Of a DNA stretch of 64,000 nt, positions 18,518 to 26,572 are shown piece by piece. The position numbers were made by a program, and so were the translations under genes. A model generated the notes under the pieces. The model saw only the letters and a list, made by a program, of their open reading frames with translations. It had not been told where the DNA came from and ran no database searches. Source of the stretch: Vicinamibacteraceae bacterium (GTDB lineage: Bacteria; Acidobacteriota; Thermoanaerobaculia; Multivoradales; Multivoraceae); contig JAAXHG010000015.1 in assembly GCA_012270995.1 (NCBI GenBank), positions 60,945 through 124,944 on the forward strand, in the 5' to 3' direction. Position 1 is the first letter of the stretch, and every line of letters starts with the position of its first letter.

Positions 18518-19792
18518 CTGAGCAACGAACGCCGCTTCCTCGGCTGGCACATGATCGGGCTCGGCTCGGTCTGCTACGGCCTGGCCATCTCGCCGATGTA
18601 CTACTGCTGGGGCTTCTTCCTGCCCGAGATGCAGGAAGACCTCGGCATGAACGACACCCAGGGCGGCCTCATCTTCAGCGTCTTCAGCTGGATCTACCAC
18701 GGACTCGGGCCGGTGGCCGGCTTCGCCATCGGACGCTGGGGAATCCGGTCGATGATGAGCCTCGGCGCCGTGGTCGCAGTCGTCGCCTTCTGGCTCATGA
18801 GCCGGGTCGAGTCGTTCGCCGACGCCATGTTCGCGTACGCCGTGCTCGGCGGTATCGCGATCGGCTTCGGCACCATCCTCGCGGCCCAGTCGCTGGCCTC
18901 GAACTGGTTCATCCGCTACCGCTCGCGGGCGATGGCCTTGATTCTCGCCGGCGGTGCCGTGGTCGGCTACTTCACGCTCAGGTACTTCGCTCCGGGAATA
19001 CTCGAGGTCGCGGACTGGCGTACGGGCTGGCTGATCATCGCCGGCATCTCCGCCCTTGTGGTCATCCTCGCCGCCCTCTTCATGCGAGGCGAGCCTGAGC
19101 GAATCGGGCAAGAACCGGATGGAATCGTCAAGGCCAATGAACCCGAGAGCGACGCTCCATCCGGCCCGACCGGCCGCGGCGAATGGACCGCACCGCTCGC
19201 CCTGCGCACGTCCCAGTTCTACGTTCTGATCGGTCTTTCCATCGCCTACGGCGTGCCCTGGGGCATCATCGCCGTCTTCGGCCGCCACCATCTCGATGCT
19301 CTCGGCTTCACCACCGCGATGGCGGGTTCGATCCTGGGCGCCCGCGTGCTGGTCAGCCTGTTCGGCCGTCTCAGCGCCTTCGCTGGCGACTTCATGACGC
19401 CGCAACGGCTGCTCGGCCTCGTCCTGATTCTGGAGGGTGTCGGCTGCGCGCTGTTCATCGTCGCGAACACCGAGCTGATCGCCTACCTGTCCATGGTCCT
19501 GATCGGACTCGGCTTCGGCGCGGCCTACGTCTGTATCCCGGTCGTCTACTCGGCCTTCTATGGCCGCCGCGCCTTCGCCACGACGGTCGGCACCCGCTTT
19601 GCGATCACCGGTCTGATCTCCCCAGCGGCTCCGACCCTGGCCGGAATGCTCTCGGACTGGTCAGACTCCCACGTGCTGACCCTGTCGATCCTGTCCGGGC
19701 TCTGCTTCGTCGGATCCCTGGTCGCCTTCGGCCTGCGCGCGCCCTCGCTCGAGGCACGCCCGATCGCACCGACGGCCACGAGTTCCCTCTGA
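18518..19792 (+). CDS. MFS transporter (oxalate/formate antiporter-like)
   Basis: A 424-residue major facilitator with about twelve hydrophobic segments, beginning WHMIGLGSVCYGLAISPMYY and ending before SLEARPIAPTA. A charged central loop (RIGQEPDGIVKANEPESD) separates two six-helix halves. The track start at 18362 lies in the esterase gene. An AGAAGGA ribosome-binding site sits 7 nt before CTG 18518, which opens the reading frame as (M)SNERRFLGWHM; I take this non-AUG codon as the probable start. The alternative is ATG at WHM. The substrate is unknown; co-location with the esterase suggests a carboxylate. Confidence 0.82.
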   Translation: MSNERRFLGWHMIGLGSVCYGLAISPMYYCWGFFLPEMQEDLGMNDTQGGLIFSVFSWIYHGLGPVAGFAIGRWGIRSMMSLGAVVAVVAFWLMSRVESFADAMFAYAVLGGIAIGFGTILAAQSLASNWFIRYRSRAMALILAGGAVVGYFTLRYFAPGILEVADWRTGWLIIAGISALVVILAALFMRGEPERIGQEPDGIVKANEPESDAPSGPTGRGEWTAPLALRTSQFYVLIGLSIAYGVPWGIIAVFGRHHLDALGFTTAMAGSILGARVLVSLFGRLSAFAGDFMTPQRLLGLVLILEGVGCALFIVANTELIAYLSMVLIGLGFGAAYVCIPVVYSAFYGRRAFATTVGTRFAITGLISPAAPTLAGMLSDWSDSHVLTLSILSGLCFVGSLVAFGLRAPSLEARPIAPTATSSL

Positions 19793-19806
19793 CGACGTCG
19801 CCGGCC

Positions 19807-20277
19807 CTACTTCGGTCGGCCCGTACCGCGGCCGATGGTCGGCCGCGTCCCATGGAGCGGATTTCTCCAACGCAGGCCCTCGAAGCGAGCGAAGTCGCCG
19901 TCGCACGACACGAGACACGCATCGTGCGTGATGGCGCAAGCCGCGAGGTGCGCATCCGTCGTCAGGTTGGCCGCCGTGCCCGCATCCTCGATCAGGTCCC
20001 GAAGCACCCGCCAGTGGTCGGGTTTCTCCGTAACTGTCGTGACAACGTCCACGGCCAGCCACCTCTCCACCCGTTCAAGCACTTCGTCCGCCGTCAACGG
20101 CGCCGGATACACCCGCGCATTCGTCGCGATTCGCAGGAAGCCCAGCAAAACGACCCACGGCAGCCCGACGGACTCGTCTCCGCTCAGCGCGTCTTCCCAC
20201 CACCGCCGGATGGACTCGTGGTGCTCGGCGTCCTCGTTGACCGCGTACAGGAGCACGTTCACGTCGACGATGACCAC
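19807..20277 (-). CDS. VapC-type PIN-domain toxin
   Basis: A 156-residue PIN-domain RNase. It opens with the metal-binding VIVDVNVLLYAVN, has a mid-protein helix region (SVGLPWVVLLGFLRIATN) and ends with TDAHLAACAI and LVSCDGDFARFEGLRW, the usual second and third acidic clusters of VapC toxins. It would cleave RNA when freed from antitoxin. The antitoxin gene lies 7 nt upstream on the same strand, forming a normal antitoxin-first operon. Confidence 0.88.
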   Translation of the reverse strand: MVIVDVNVLLYAVNEDAEHHESIRRWWEDALSGDESVGLPWVVLLGFLRIATNARVYPAPLTADEVLERVERWLAVDVVTTVTEKPDHWRVLRDLIEDAGTAANLTTDAHLAACAITHDACLVSCDGDFARFEGLRWRNPLHGTRPTIGRGTGRPK

Positions 20278-20284
20278 GGGGCCG

Positions 20285-20548
20285 TCACTTCCTCACCGCC
20301 AGCTTGCGCAGGATCTCCTCGTCCTCGAGCGCGGCGGCGAGCGAGAGCGCCTTGTCCAGCTCGAATCGCGGCCTGCCCATGCGCGTGGTTGCTTCCCGAA
20401 ACATCGGCCGCCCGGCGACAGTCGACTCCGCGGCCAGACCGGACCGCAGCAGCCGGTTGAGCATGCGAGTCATGCTCAGACCCTCGGCTTCCGAAGACGC
20501 TCGGAGGGCCTCCATGAGGTCGTCGTCGATTCGCACGGTGCTTCGCAT
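20285..20548 (-). CDS. ribbon-helix-helix antitoxin (VapB-type)
   Basis: An 87-residue antitoxin. It begins MRSTVRIDDDLMEALR, a ribbon-helix-helix DNA-binding strand and helix, and continues MTRMLNRLLRSGL. The C-terminal half should wrap the PIN toxin. The track's longer form from 20590 adds 14 unlikely residues; ATG 20548 has an excellent ribosome-binding site (CAGGAGGT). Two palindromes sit just upstream, as expected for autoregulation. Confidence 0.85.
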   Translation of the reverse strand: MRSTVRIDDDLMEALRASSEAEGLSMTRMLNRLLRSGLAAESTVAGRPMFREATTRMGRPRFELDKALSLAAALEDEEILRKLAVRK

Positions 20549-20570
20549 GATGTCATGACCTCCTGTATAT

Positions 20571-20586
20571 TGATGCCGCGACATCA
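20571..20586. promoter_or_regulatory. palindromic operator upstream of the vapBC-like pair
   Basis: TGATGCCGCGACATCA is a 16-nt palindrome with a single mismatched pair, next to an AT-rich ATATAC on the minus strand that could be a -10 box. A second near-palindrome (CATGATGTCATG) spans the antitoxin start. Together they look like the sites of the RHH antitoxin. Confidence 0.5.
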
Positions 20587-20689
20587 CCACGTCGTCAAGT
20601 GGTTGTCAAGCGGCACGCTTGCACGGCTGCCTGCGACGGCCGCTGGCAAGAACCCCGGGTGGCGCGCTCCACGCCACCCCGTGAACCAA

Positions 20690-20720
20690 GTCCGACGCGC
20701 CCGTCACCGGGCGCACGGAC
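20690..20720 (-). terminator. strong hairpin downstream of the DUF2911-like gene
   Basis: A GCGCCCG/CGGGCGC stem with a four-base loop is extended by outer GTCCG/CGGAC arms. On the minus strand it is followed by TTGGTTC, a weak T-rich tail. It lies between the minus-strand secreted-protein genes and the toxin-antitoxin pair and probably stops leftward transcription. The remaining spacer (20587-20776) shows no other gene. Confidence 0.5.
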
Positions 20721-20776
20721 GACACCCCCGGCGCATCGAGTGTGAGACCAACTCGTGCGCTGAGCCCGCGCCGCCG

Positions 20777-21451
20777 CTAGTAGCCGGCCGCGGCGACCGT
20801 CGTCCGCCAGAGGTGTTCACCCCAGGACAGCCTGAGCGTCCCGGGAGTGTCGCCTTCGGGCGGCTCGATCTCGATCGTCAGGCGCGGCTTCCCGCCCTCA
20901 ACGATCGAGTGCTCAAGCCGGATCTCGCCCACGTCCTTCGCCGGATCGCGCATCGTGCCCCAGACGTCCGGCTCGTGGTTCACGATCAATACCCACTGAC
21001 CGTCGTCGTCGAGGCGGAGCCACAGGCTGTAGAGACCCGCGAAGCCGGGTGAGACGTTGCCGGCCGGCACCTCGAGGTCGCCGACCACGATGTCAGCCTC
21101 CGTGCGCAGCTTGATCGCGGCCGCGGTCTGAAACTCGAACAGACCCTGTTCGTGTTCCCGCAACGCCTCCCAGTCCACACCGAGGAGCGGCAGCCTTCCG
21201 GCGTTCACCTCGACCATGCCGCCGCCGACCTCGGCCCTGTCGATCGAACGCGTCGCGTCGACCAACAGCGCGAAGGCGTTGGTCAGGCCCGAGGCGTCGA
21301 GCTTGCGACCCTCTCCCTCCTTCGAGGGTTTCTCGATGACTTTCTCGGTCTCGGCGAACTGACCCGCCGCAGGCGCCCCAAACGCCGCTGCCGAGAGCAG
21401 CAGGACGGCAGCGACCGAAGGCAGCCGCCACCACCCGCGCAAACCGGTCAT
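20777..21451 (-). CDS. secreted DUF2911-like protein
   Basis: A 224-residue secreted protein with signal peptide (SVAAVLLLSAAAFGAPAAG). The second half reads KLRTEADIVVGDLEVPAGNVSPGFAGLYSLWL, then WVLIVNHEPDVWG, matching the pattern of DUF2911 proteins in which a pseudo-immunoglobulin domain is followed by a conserved 'ilN' strand. Function is unknown. It lies 10 nt after the cytochrome c/monooxygenase-like gene on the same strand, so the two are probably co-transcribed. Confidence 0.6.
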   Translation of the reverse strand: MTGLRGWWRLPSVAAVLLLSAAAFGAPAAGQFAETEKVIEKPSKEGEGRKLDASGLTNAFALLVDATRSIDRAEVGGGMVEVNAGRLPLLGVDWEALREHEQGLFEFQTAAAIKLRTEADIVVGDLEVPAGNVSPGFAGLYSLWLRLDDDGQWVLIVNHEPDVWGTMRDPAKDVGEIRLEHSIVEGGKPRLTIEIEPPEGDTPGTLRLSWGEHLWRTTVAAAGY

Positions 21452-21461
21452 TCCCGCCTAC

Positions 21462-22793
21462 CTACTCCCCGCCGCCGGTGCTCTGAATCGAGGCGACTCC
21501 GAGCCGCAGCGCGACCGGATCGACCGGCTCGACCGGTGCCCAGGCCACGAAGCCGAGCATCATCTCGTCGGTCGTGGCCGTGCCGTTGACGACGTTGTCC
21601 GCCGGGTCGAAGCCGCGCTCCTCGCCGCGCTCGGGCGAGTTCTCGAACCACATCGAGACCTCAACCCGGGTGCCGGCGGGGATCGTCTTCGGCTTCTTGT
21701 ACTGGTACGTCGTCTGCCATTCCTGGTCGTAGTTCGGCACGTCGAGAAGCACCTCGGTCGTGCCGTCGGGGTAGAAGGCGTCGTAGCGCACCGCGACCGA
21801 CCGCAGGTGGGCGTGGGGCCACAGGGCCAGGATGTCGGTCTCGACCGGGAAGACCCGCGCCGCGCCGACCTTCCAGCGGTCGTGGCCGGGCGGAATCTCG
21901 AAGGTCAGATTGCCGATCGAGTCGAACTTGACCTCGCGCAGCTCGCTCTCCGGAGCGTCGGCGAACACGAAGCCGATCTCGGACCGGTCGTGGAAGCCGC
22001 TGCCCTCGCCGGCCTCCTTGTTGTAGTGCATCGAGAACTCGATCGTCGAGCCGGGCTCGAGCTTCATCGCGTAGCCGGGCTCCATCAGGTGGCTCTCGGC
22101 GCCCAGCGCGATGCAGCCCAGCGAACTGTCGCTGAACTTGCCGAGTGCCGTCGCGCCGCCCGGAGGCCGGATGCTCGCGCACATGTGGTGAACGTCGCTG
22201 CCGCCGACCTTGAACTCGACGCCGCGGACCCAGACCGGCGCCGGCAGCATCTCTTCGGTCAGTTCGGTCTCGAAGTTGATGTTGATGTCGGCGATGTCGT
22301 CCGCCACCCAGTACTCCTCGGGCATCGCAACGACCAGATCCGGGCGCCCGAGCGACCAGCCGCCGGAGCCTTCCTCGACGAACTTCTTCGGCGGCGGCGC
22401 ATCGGCCGCGTCGCCGGCGGGCGAACCGCCGCGGACCCAGGCCAGGACCGTCTCGATCTCGTCGTCCGACATCACCCGCTCATGGTGGAACTGTCCACGG
22501 GTCGCCTCGGTCGCGAACCAGGGCGGCATGGAGCGGTTCTCGACCGCGCGTGCGATGGAGCGCGACCAGGGCCGTGTCTGCTGGTAGGTCATCAGGGGCA
22601 TTGGCGCGATCATGCCGCCGATGTTCTCGCCCTCACCCTCCGGCCGGTGACAGGTCTGGCAGTTCTCCTGCAAGACCGGGAGGACGTCGGCGTAGAAGGT
22701 GGGCGTGTCGGCGTCGGCCGCCAGACCAAGGCCGGGAACGGCAACGGCGGCGACGAGCATGAGCAGGATGGGACGCGAGGTCTGGGTCTTCAT
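21462..22793 (-). CDS. cytochrome c / copper ascorbate-dependent monooxygenase-like secreted protein
   Basis: A 443-residue exported protein. ATG 22793 gives a signal peptide (PILLMLVAAVAVPGLGLAA); the track's start at 23030 is upstream shadow. A c-type heme domain follows, with ENCQTCHRPEGEGENIGGM near residue 45. The larger C-terminal part has histidine motifs VHHMC, FSMHYN and LWPHAHL spaced as in PHM/DBM-like copper monooxygenases. This architecture (heme c then monooxygenase-like domains) recurs in Acidobacteria and Planctomycetes. It probably oxidises a small substrate in the periplasm, which is inference. The gene is divergent from the DUF3604 gene. Confidence 0.75.
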   Translation of the reverse strand: MKTQTSRPILLMLVAAVAVPGLGLAADADTPTFYADVLPVLQENCQTCHRPEGEGENIGGMIAPMPLMTYQQTRPWSRSIARAVENRSMPPWFATEATRGQFHHERVMSDDEIETVLAWVRGGSPAGDAADAPPPKKFVEEGSGGWSLGRPDLVVAMPEEYWVADDIADININFETELTEEMLPAPVWVRGVEFKVGGSDVHHMCASIRPPGGATALGKFSDSSLGCIALGAESHLMEPGYAMKLEPGSTIEFSMHYNKEAGEGSGFHDRSEIGFVFADAPESELREVKFDSIGNLTFEIPPGHDRWKVGAARVFPVETDILALWPHAHLRSVAVRYDAFYPDGTTEVLLDVPNYDQEWQTTYQYKKPKTIPAGTRVEVSMWFENSPERGEERGFDPADNVVNGTATTDEMMLGFVAWAPVEPVDPVALRLGVASIQSTGGGE

Positions 22794-22962
22794 CTTCGTA
22801 TGCTCCCGTTGTTGCGGAACGCTACGCCCGCTGTCGACGACCAGGGAACGCCTGGCGGCTCGGATCCTTGGTCGGTGCTCAGTAAGTGTACCCGAACGGG
22901 GCTGGCGTATTCTGGGCCACCAACGATCAATCGACGAGATCAAGCGAAGGGAGGTCACCGAC

Positions 22963-24783
22963 ATGCGGAAGGTGCTCACCAACTCAGCCGGAATTCCAGG
23001 AACCGTCGTTTTCCTGATGTTCTGCGGCACCTTCGCCGCAACCGGCCAGGAAGCCGACCGCCGCGCTCTGTTCGGCGACCTCCACGTTCACACCCGCTAC
23101 TCGTTCGACGCCTTCATCTTCGGCACCCGCACGACGCCCGACGACGCCTACGAGTTCGCCAAGGGCAAGGCAATCGAGCACCCCGGCGGGTTCGAACTCC
23201 AGCTCGACCGGCCGCTCGACTTCCTCGCCGTGACCGACCACGCGAACTACCTGGGCATGCTGGAGGCGATGTCCCAGCCCGACCACCCGCTGTCGAAGCT
23301 CGACCGCGCGGCCGACTTCACCCAGGCACGCACGATCGCAGAGAAGCGGAGCGCCTTCCGCAACGGCGCCTACGTGCGGGAACATCGCGACGTGGACGTC
23401 GTCCGTTCGGCCTGGAGGCGGACGGTCGAAGCGGCCGAGCGCCACAACGACCCGGGCAACTTCACGACGTTCTCAGCCTACGAGTACACCTCGAGCCGCG
23501 ACGGCGGAAACCTCCACCGCAACGTGATCTTCAGGGACAGCTCGGTTCCCGACTACCCGTTCGGCCGCCTCGACTCAGCGAACCCGGAGGACCTCTGGGC
23601 GTGGATGGACGATCTCAGATCGCGCGGCATCGAGGCGCTGGCCATCCCCCACAACTCGAACGGCTCCGACGGCCACATGTTCCAACTCGTCAACTTCGCG
23701 GGCGAGCCGATCGACGCCGCCTACGCCGAGAGCCGGATGCGGAACGAACCCCTGGTCGAGGTCACCCAGGTCAAGGGCACGTCCGACACCCACCCCTTCC
23801 TTTCGCCCAACGACGAGTGGGCGGACTTCGAGATCATGCCCTACCGGATCGCCCAGTGGAACAAGTCGAGGCCGCGCGGCTCCTACGTCCGCGACGCCTA
23901 TCAGCGCGGCCTCAGGCTCCAGGCCGAACGCCGCGTGAACCCGTACCGATTCGGCCTGGTGGGCGCCAGCGACACCCACAACGGCGGCGCCTCGCTCGAC
24001 GAGTCGAACTTCGTCGCCAAGGTCGGCATCCTGGACGCGACGGCCGAGTTGCGCGGCTCGGTGCCGATGGCGTCGGAGGAAGGCGTGACGGCCTACAACG
24101 ACACCTACTTCAAGACCTGGAGCGCCTCCGGCCTTGCCGGCGTCTGGGCCGAGGAGAACACCCGGGAGTCGATCTACGGCGCGTTCCGCCGCAAGGAGAC
24201 CTTCGCCACCAGCGGGCCCCGGATCGTCGTCCGCTTCTTCGCCGGCAACTACCCAGACGACATCACGATGCGCGACGACGCGGTCGAAGTGGCGTACGCG
24301 GAAGGCGTTCCGATGGGCGGCGAACTGCCGGCCGGATCAGCCGCAGCCGCGGCGCCGCGGTTCCTCGTCTGGGCGCTCCAGGACCCGCTCGGTACGCCGC
24401 TTCAGCGGGTTCAGGTGATCAAGGGCTGGAGCGAAGGTGGACAGGCGATGGAACAGGTGTTCGACGTCGCCTGCTCGGACGGCGGCACGCCCGATCCCGA
24501 GACGCACCGCTGCCCGGACAACGGCGCCGAGGTCGACCTCTCCGACTGCAGCATCACACCGGACACGGGAGCCTCGGAACTCGTCGCTCTCTGGCAGGAC
24601 CCCGGATTCGAAGCCGGCCAGCACGCCTTCTACTACCTCCGGGCCCTTGAAAACCCGACCTGCCGCTGGTCGACCTGGGATGCCGTCAAGGCCGGCGTCG
24701 ATCCGAGGCCCGAGTTGCAGGCGACGATCCAGGAACGCGCCTGGTCGTCACCGATCTGGGTCGGTGGCCCCGCTAACCAGTAG
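22963..24783 (+). CDS. DUF3604 family protein (PHP-like metal hydrolase fold)
   Basis: A 606-residue exported protein. ATG 22963 lies 8 nt after GGGAGGT. The signal peptide (GTVVFLMFCGTFAATGQ) is followed by FGDLHVHTRYSFDAF, a PHP-like HxH metal motif that is the hallmark of DUF3604. Further conserved stretches are FLAVTDHANYLG, IPHNSNGSDG and VGASDTHNGGAS. These give a plausible multi-histidine metal site. Members are widespread in marine bacteria and of unknown substrate. The track ORF begins much earlier only by read-through. Confidence 0.88.
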   Translation: MRKVLTNSAGIPGTVVFLMFCGTFAATGQEADRRALFGDLHVHTRYSFDAFIFGTRTTPDDAYEFAKGKAIEHPGGFELQLDRPLDFLAVTDHANYLGMLEAMSQPDHPLSKLDRAADFTQARTIAEKRSAFRNGAYVREHRDVDVVRSAWRRTVEAAERHNDPGNFTTFSAYEYTSSRDGGNLHRNVIFRDSSVPDYPFGRLDSANPEDLWAWMDDLRSRGIEALAIPHNSNGSDGHMFQLVNFAGEPIDAAYAESRMRNEPLVEVTQVKGTSDTHPFLSPNDEWADFEIMPYRIAQWNKSRPRGSYVRDAYQRGLRLQAERRVNPYRFGLVGASDTHNGGASLDESNFVAKVGILDATAELRGSVPMASEEGVTAYNDTYFKTWSASGLAGVWAEENTRESIYGAFRRKETFATSGPRIVVRFFAGNYPDDITMRDDAVEVAYAEGVPMGGELPAGSAAAAAPRFLVWALQDPLGTPLQRVQVIKGWSEGGQAMEQVFDVACSDGGTPDPETHRCPDNGAEVDLSDCSITPDTGASELVALWQDPGFEAGQHAFYYLRALENPTCRWSTWDAVKAGVDPRPELQATIQERAWSSPIWVGGPANQ

Positions 24784-24871
24784 CAGCGCGGCGAGTTCGA
24801 CGGGCCCTCGACCCCGGCTTCGCGAAGTTGCTCGCCGCCCCTGGCCCGCAGGTGCCCACTGAGCCCCGGTG

Positions 24872-24877
24872 TATACT
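24872..24877 (+). promoter_or_regulatory. candidate -10 box for the porin gene
   Basis: TATACT preceded directly by TG lies about 50 nt before the porin start. A 17-nt spacer leads back to CAGGTG, a poor -35. The spacer between the DUF3604 and porin genes holds no other gene. Confidence 0.35.
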
Positions 24878-24927
24878 CCCGCCACCGTCGGAGTTCCGAA
24901 TCTCCCCCCAAAGTGCCGACCTCGATC

Positions 24928-26178
24928 ATGCGCAAGTGTCTGATTCTGCTTGCGCTGGCGGCGTTCGCCGGCGCGTGGCCGGCGCTCTCGCAAGACGAAG
25001 ACCAGGGCTCGGCGCCGGAATCCGCGACCTTCGGACAGGCCATCCGCGACGCGGACGTCTCGCTCGGTCTCCGCTACCGCGTCGAGCAGTCCGACGACGA
25101 CGCCTTCGACGACGACGCACTCGCTTCGACCCTGCGCACGACCCTCAAGCTGGAGACCAAGGCCTTTCGCGGTTTCTCCTTCCTGCTGGAAGCGGAGGAT
25201 GTGACCCCCGTCGGCAACGACCGCACCTACCGCAACCTCGGCCATGGCAGCCTCGACAACGGCGTCCGCGACCGGCCGGTCATCGCCGATCCCGCGCTCA
25301 CCGCGATCAACCAGGCGGCGGCTCGCCTGGAGCGGGGGCCGGTGGCCTTCACGGTCGGCCGGACCGAGCTTCTGATCGGCGACCAGCGCTTCGTCGGCGC
25401 GGTCGGCTGGCGCCAGCACCACCAGGCCTTCGACGCCGCCGCCCTCGACGCGCAGATGCGCGCCGACTGGTCGCTGCGCTACGCGTTCCTGAAGCGGGCC
25501 CACCGGATCACCGGCGCCGAGGAGGCGATGGGTTCGCACCTGATCTACGTTTCCGGACCGGCGGGTCCCGGCGACCTGGCCCTCTTCGGCTACCTTCTGG
25601 ACTACGAACGGCCCGGCGCCGCAGCCAACTCGACATCCAACTGGGGCGCCAGCTACAACGGCTCGCACGACGCCGGCGCGGCCTCCGTCCTGTGGGAACT
25701 CCAGTACGTCGTGCAGTCGGACTGGGCGGACCACCCCGGCAGCGTCGACCTCGACTACCAGAAGACCGGAATCGGCTTCACGCGCGGCGACGTCAGCGTG
25801 CGCGCGGTGCGCGAGGCGCTCGACGGCGACGGTACCTACGGGTTCCGCACCCCGCTGGCCACCCTGCACGGCTTCAACGGCTGGACCGACAAGTTCCTCG
25901 GCACTCCCGGCAACGGGCTGGTCGACGTGTACCTGCGCCTCGACCACAACCTGGACACCTGGAACTGGACGGTCCGCTGGCACCAGTTCCGTTCAGCGGT
26001 CGGCAGCATGGACTACGGCACCGAAATCGACGCGATGGCGGTGTGGAACACCCCCTGGAAGCAGGACTTCGGCATCAAGCTGGCGCAGTACAACGCGGAC
26101 GAGTGGAGCACGGACACGTTCAAGGTCTGGGTCTGGACGTCCTGGAACGTCAACCTGCGATCCGCAGGCGGCCGCTGA
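24928..26178 (+). CDS. outer-membrane beta-barrel protein (alginate-export/porin-like)
   Basis: A 416-residue protein started at ATG 24928 (MRKCLILLALAAFAGAWPALS signal peptide). The mature part alternates aromatic and polar residues as in a beta barrel: VSLGLRYRVEQSDDD, TTLKLETKAFRGFSFLLEAEDV, AFTVGRTELLIGDQRFVGAVGWRQ, and it ends with a strand, KVWVWTSWNVNL. The pattern RTELLIGDQRFVG and WRQ is typical of alginate-export family barrels. It would provide outer-membrane passage for a solute. The 3' end overlaps the convergent aconitase X small-subunit gene by 29 nt. Confidence 0.7.
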   Translation: MRKCLILLALAAFAGAWPALSQDEDQGSAPESATFGQAIRDADVSLGLRYRVEQSDDDAFDDDALASTLRTTLKLETKAFRGFSFLLEAEDVTPVGNDRTYRNLGHGSLDNGVRDRPVIADPALTAINQAAARLERGPVAFTVGRTELLIGDQRFVGAVGWRQHHQAFDAAALDAQMRADWSLRYAFLKRAHRITGAEEAMGSHLIYVSGPAGPGDLALFGYLLDYERPGAAANSTSNWGASYNGSHDAGAASVLWELQYVVQSDWADHPGSVDLDYQKTGIGFTRGDVSVRAVREALDGDGTYGFRTPLATLHGFNGWTDKFLGTPGNGLVDVYLRLDHNLDTWNWTVRWHQFRSAVGSMDYGTEIDAMAVWNTPWKQDFGIKLAQYNADEWSTDTFKVWVWTSWNVNLRSAGGR

Positions 26179-26572
26179 CGTCGACCGCGGCTTCGGCCCC
26201 TTCCGGCAGGGCATCCCAGTCCGCGGGGGCCAGCACCAGCACCGGCGGCGACTGTTCGTAGAGTTCGCGAGCCACCGTCGCGCCGAGGGCGAGGATTCCG
26301 TCGAGTTCCCGCAGGACGACGGCCGCCGGCGCCGTACCGAGGCGTACTCCCTCGAGCAGGACCGAGCTCGAACTGCTCGATCCGCGGCCGTAGGGCATCA
26401 CGAGGACGCGGCCGGCGACGCTCTCTCCGCACCGCGGGTGACGCCGATCGATGATCCGCCCGGTCACCGGATCGACGCCGCCCCAGAACGACAGCGGCTC
26501 CTCGAGCCGCAGCACCGTGCCGGCGCCGGCGCCGGCCACCAGGGGCCGGCCCTCACACTCCACTACGCTCAT
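26150..26572 (-). CDS. aconitase X swivel-domain subunit (DUF126)
   Basis: A 140-residue protein matching the small swivel subunit of two-component aconitase X enzymes. Conserved stretches are LSFWGGVDPVTGRIIDRRHP, AGRVLVMPYGRGSSSSSSVLLE and APAAVVLRELDGILALGATVARE. ATG 26572 overlaps the stop of the large subunit as ATGA, so I prefer it to the track start two codons earlier. With the large subunit it would form a dehydratase; known members act on cis-3-hydroxy-L-proline or mevalonate 5-phosphate. Confidence 0.85.
   Translation of the reverse strand: MSVVECEGRPLVAGAGAGTVLRLEEPLSFWGGVDPVTGRIIDRRHPRCGESVAGRVLVMPYGRGSSSSSSVLLEGVRLGTAPAAVVLRELDGILALGATVARELYEQSPPVLVLAPADWDALPEGAEAAVDVSGRLRIAG

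Noticed and set aside
21807-24650. 947-residue plus-strand ORF
   Set aside because: Runs across two genes of opposite strand and the intergenic region; no motif.
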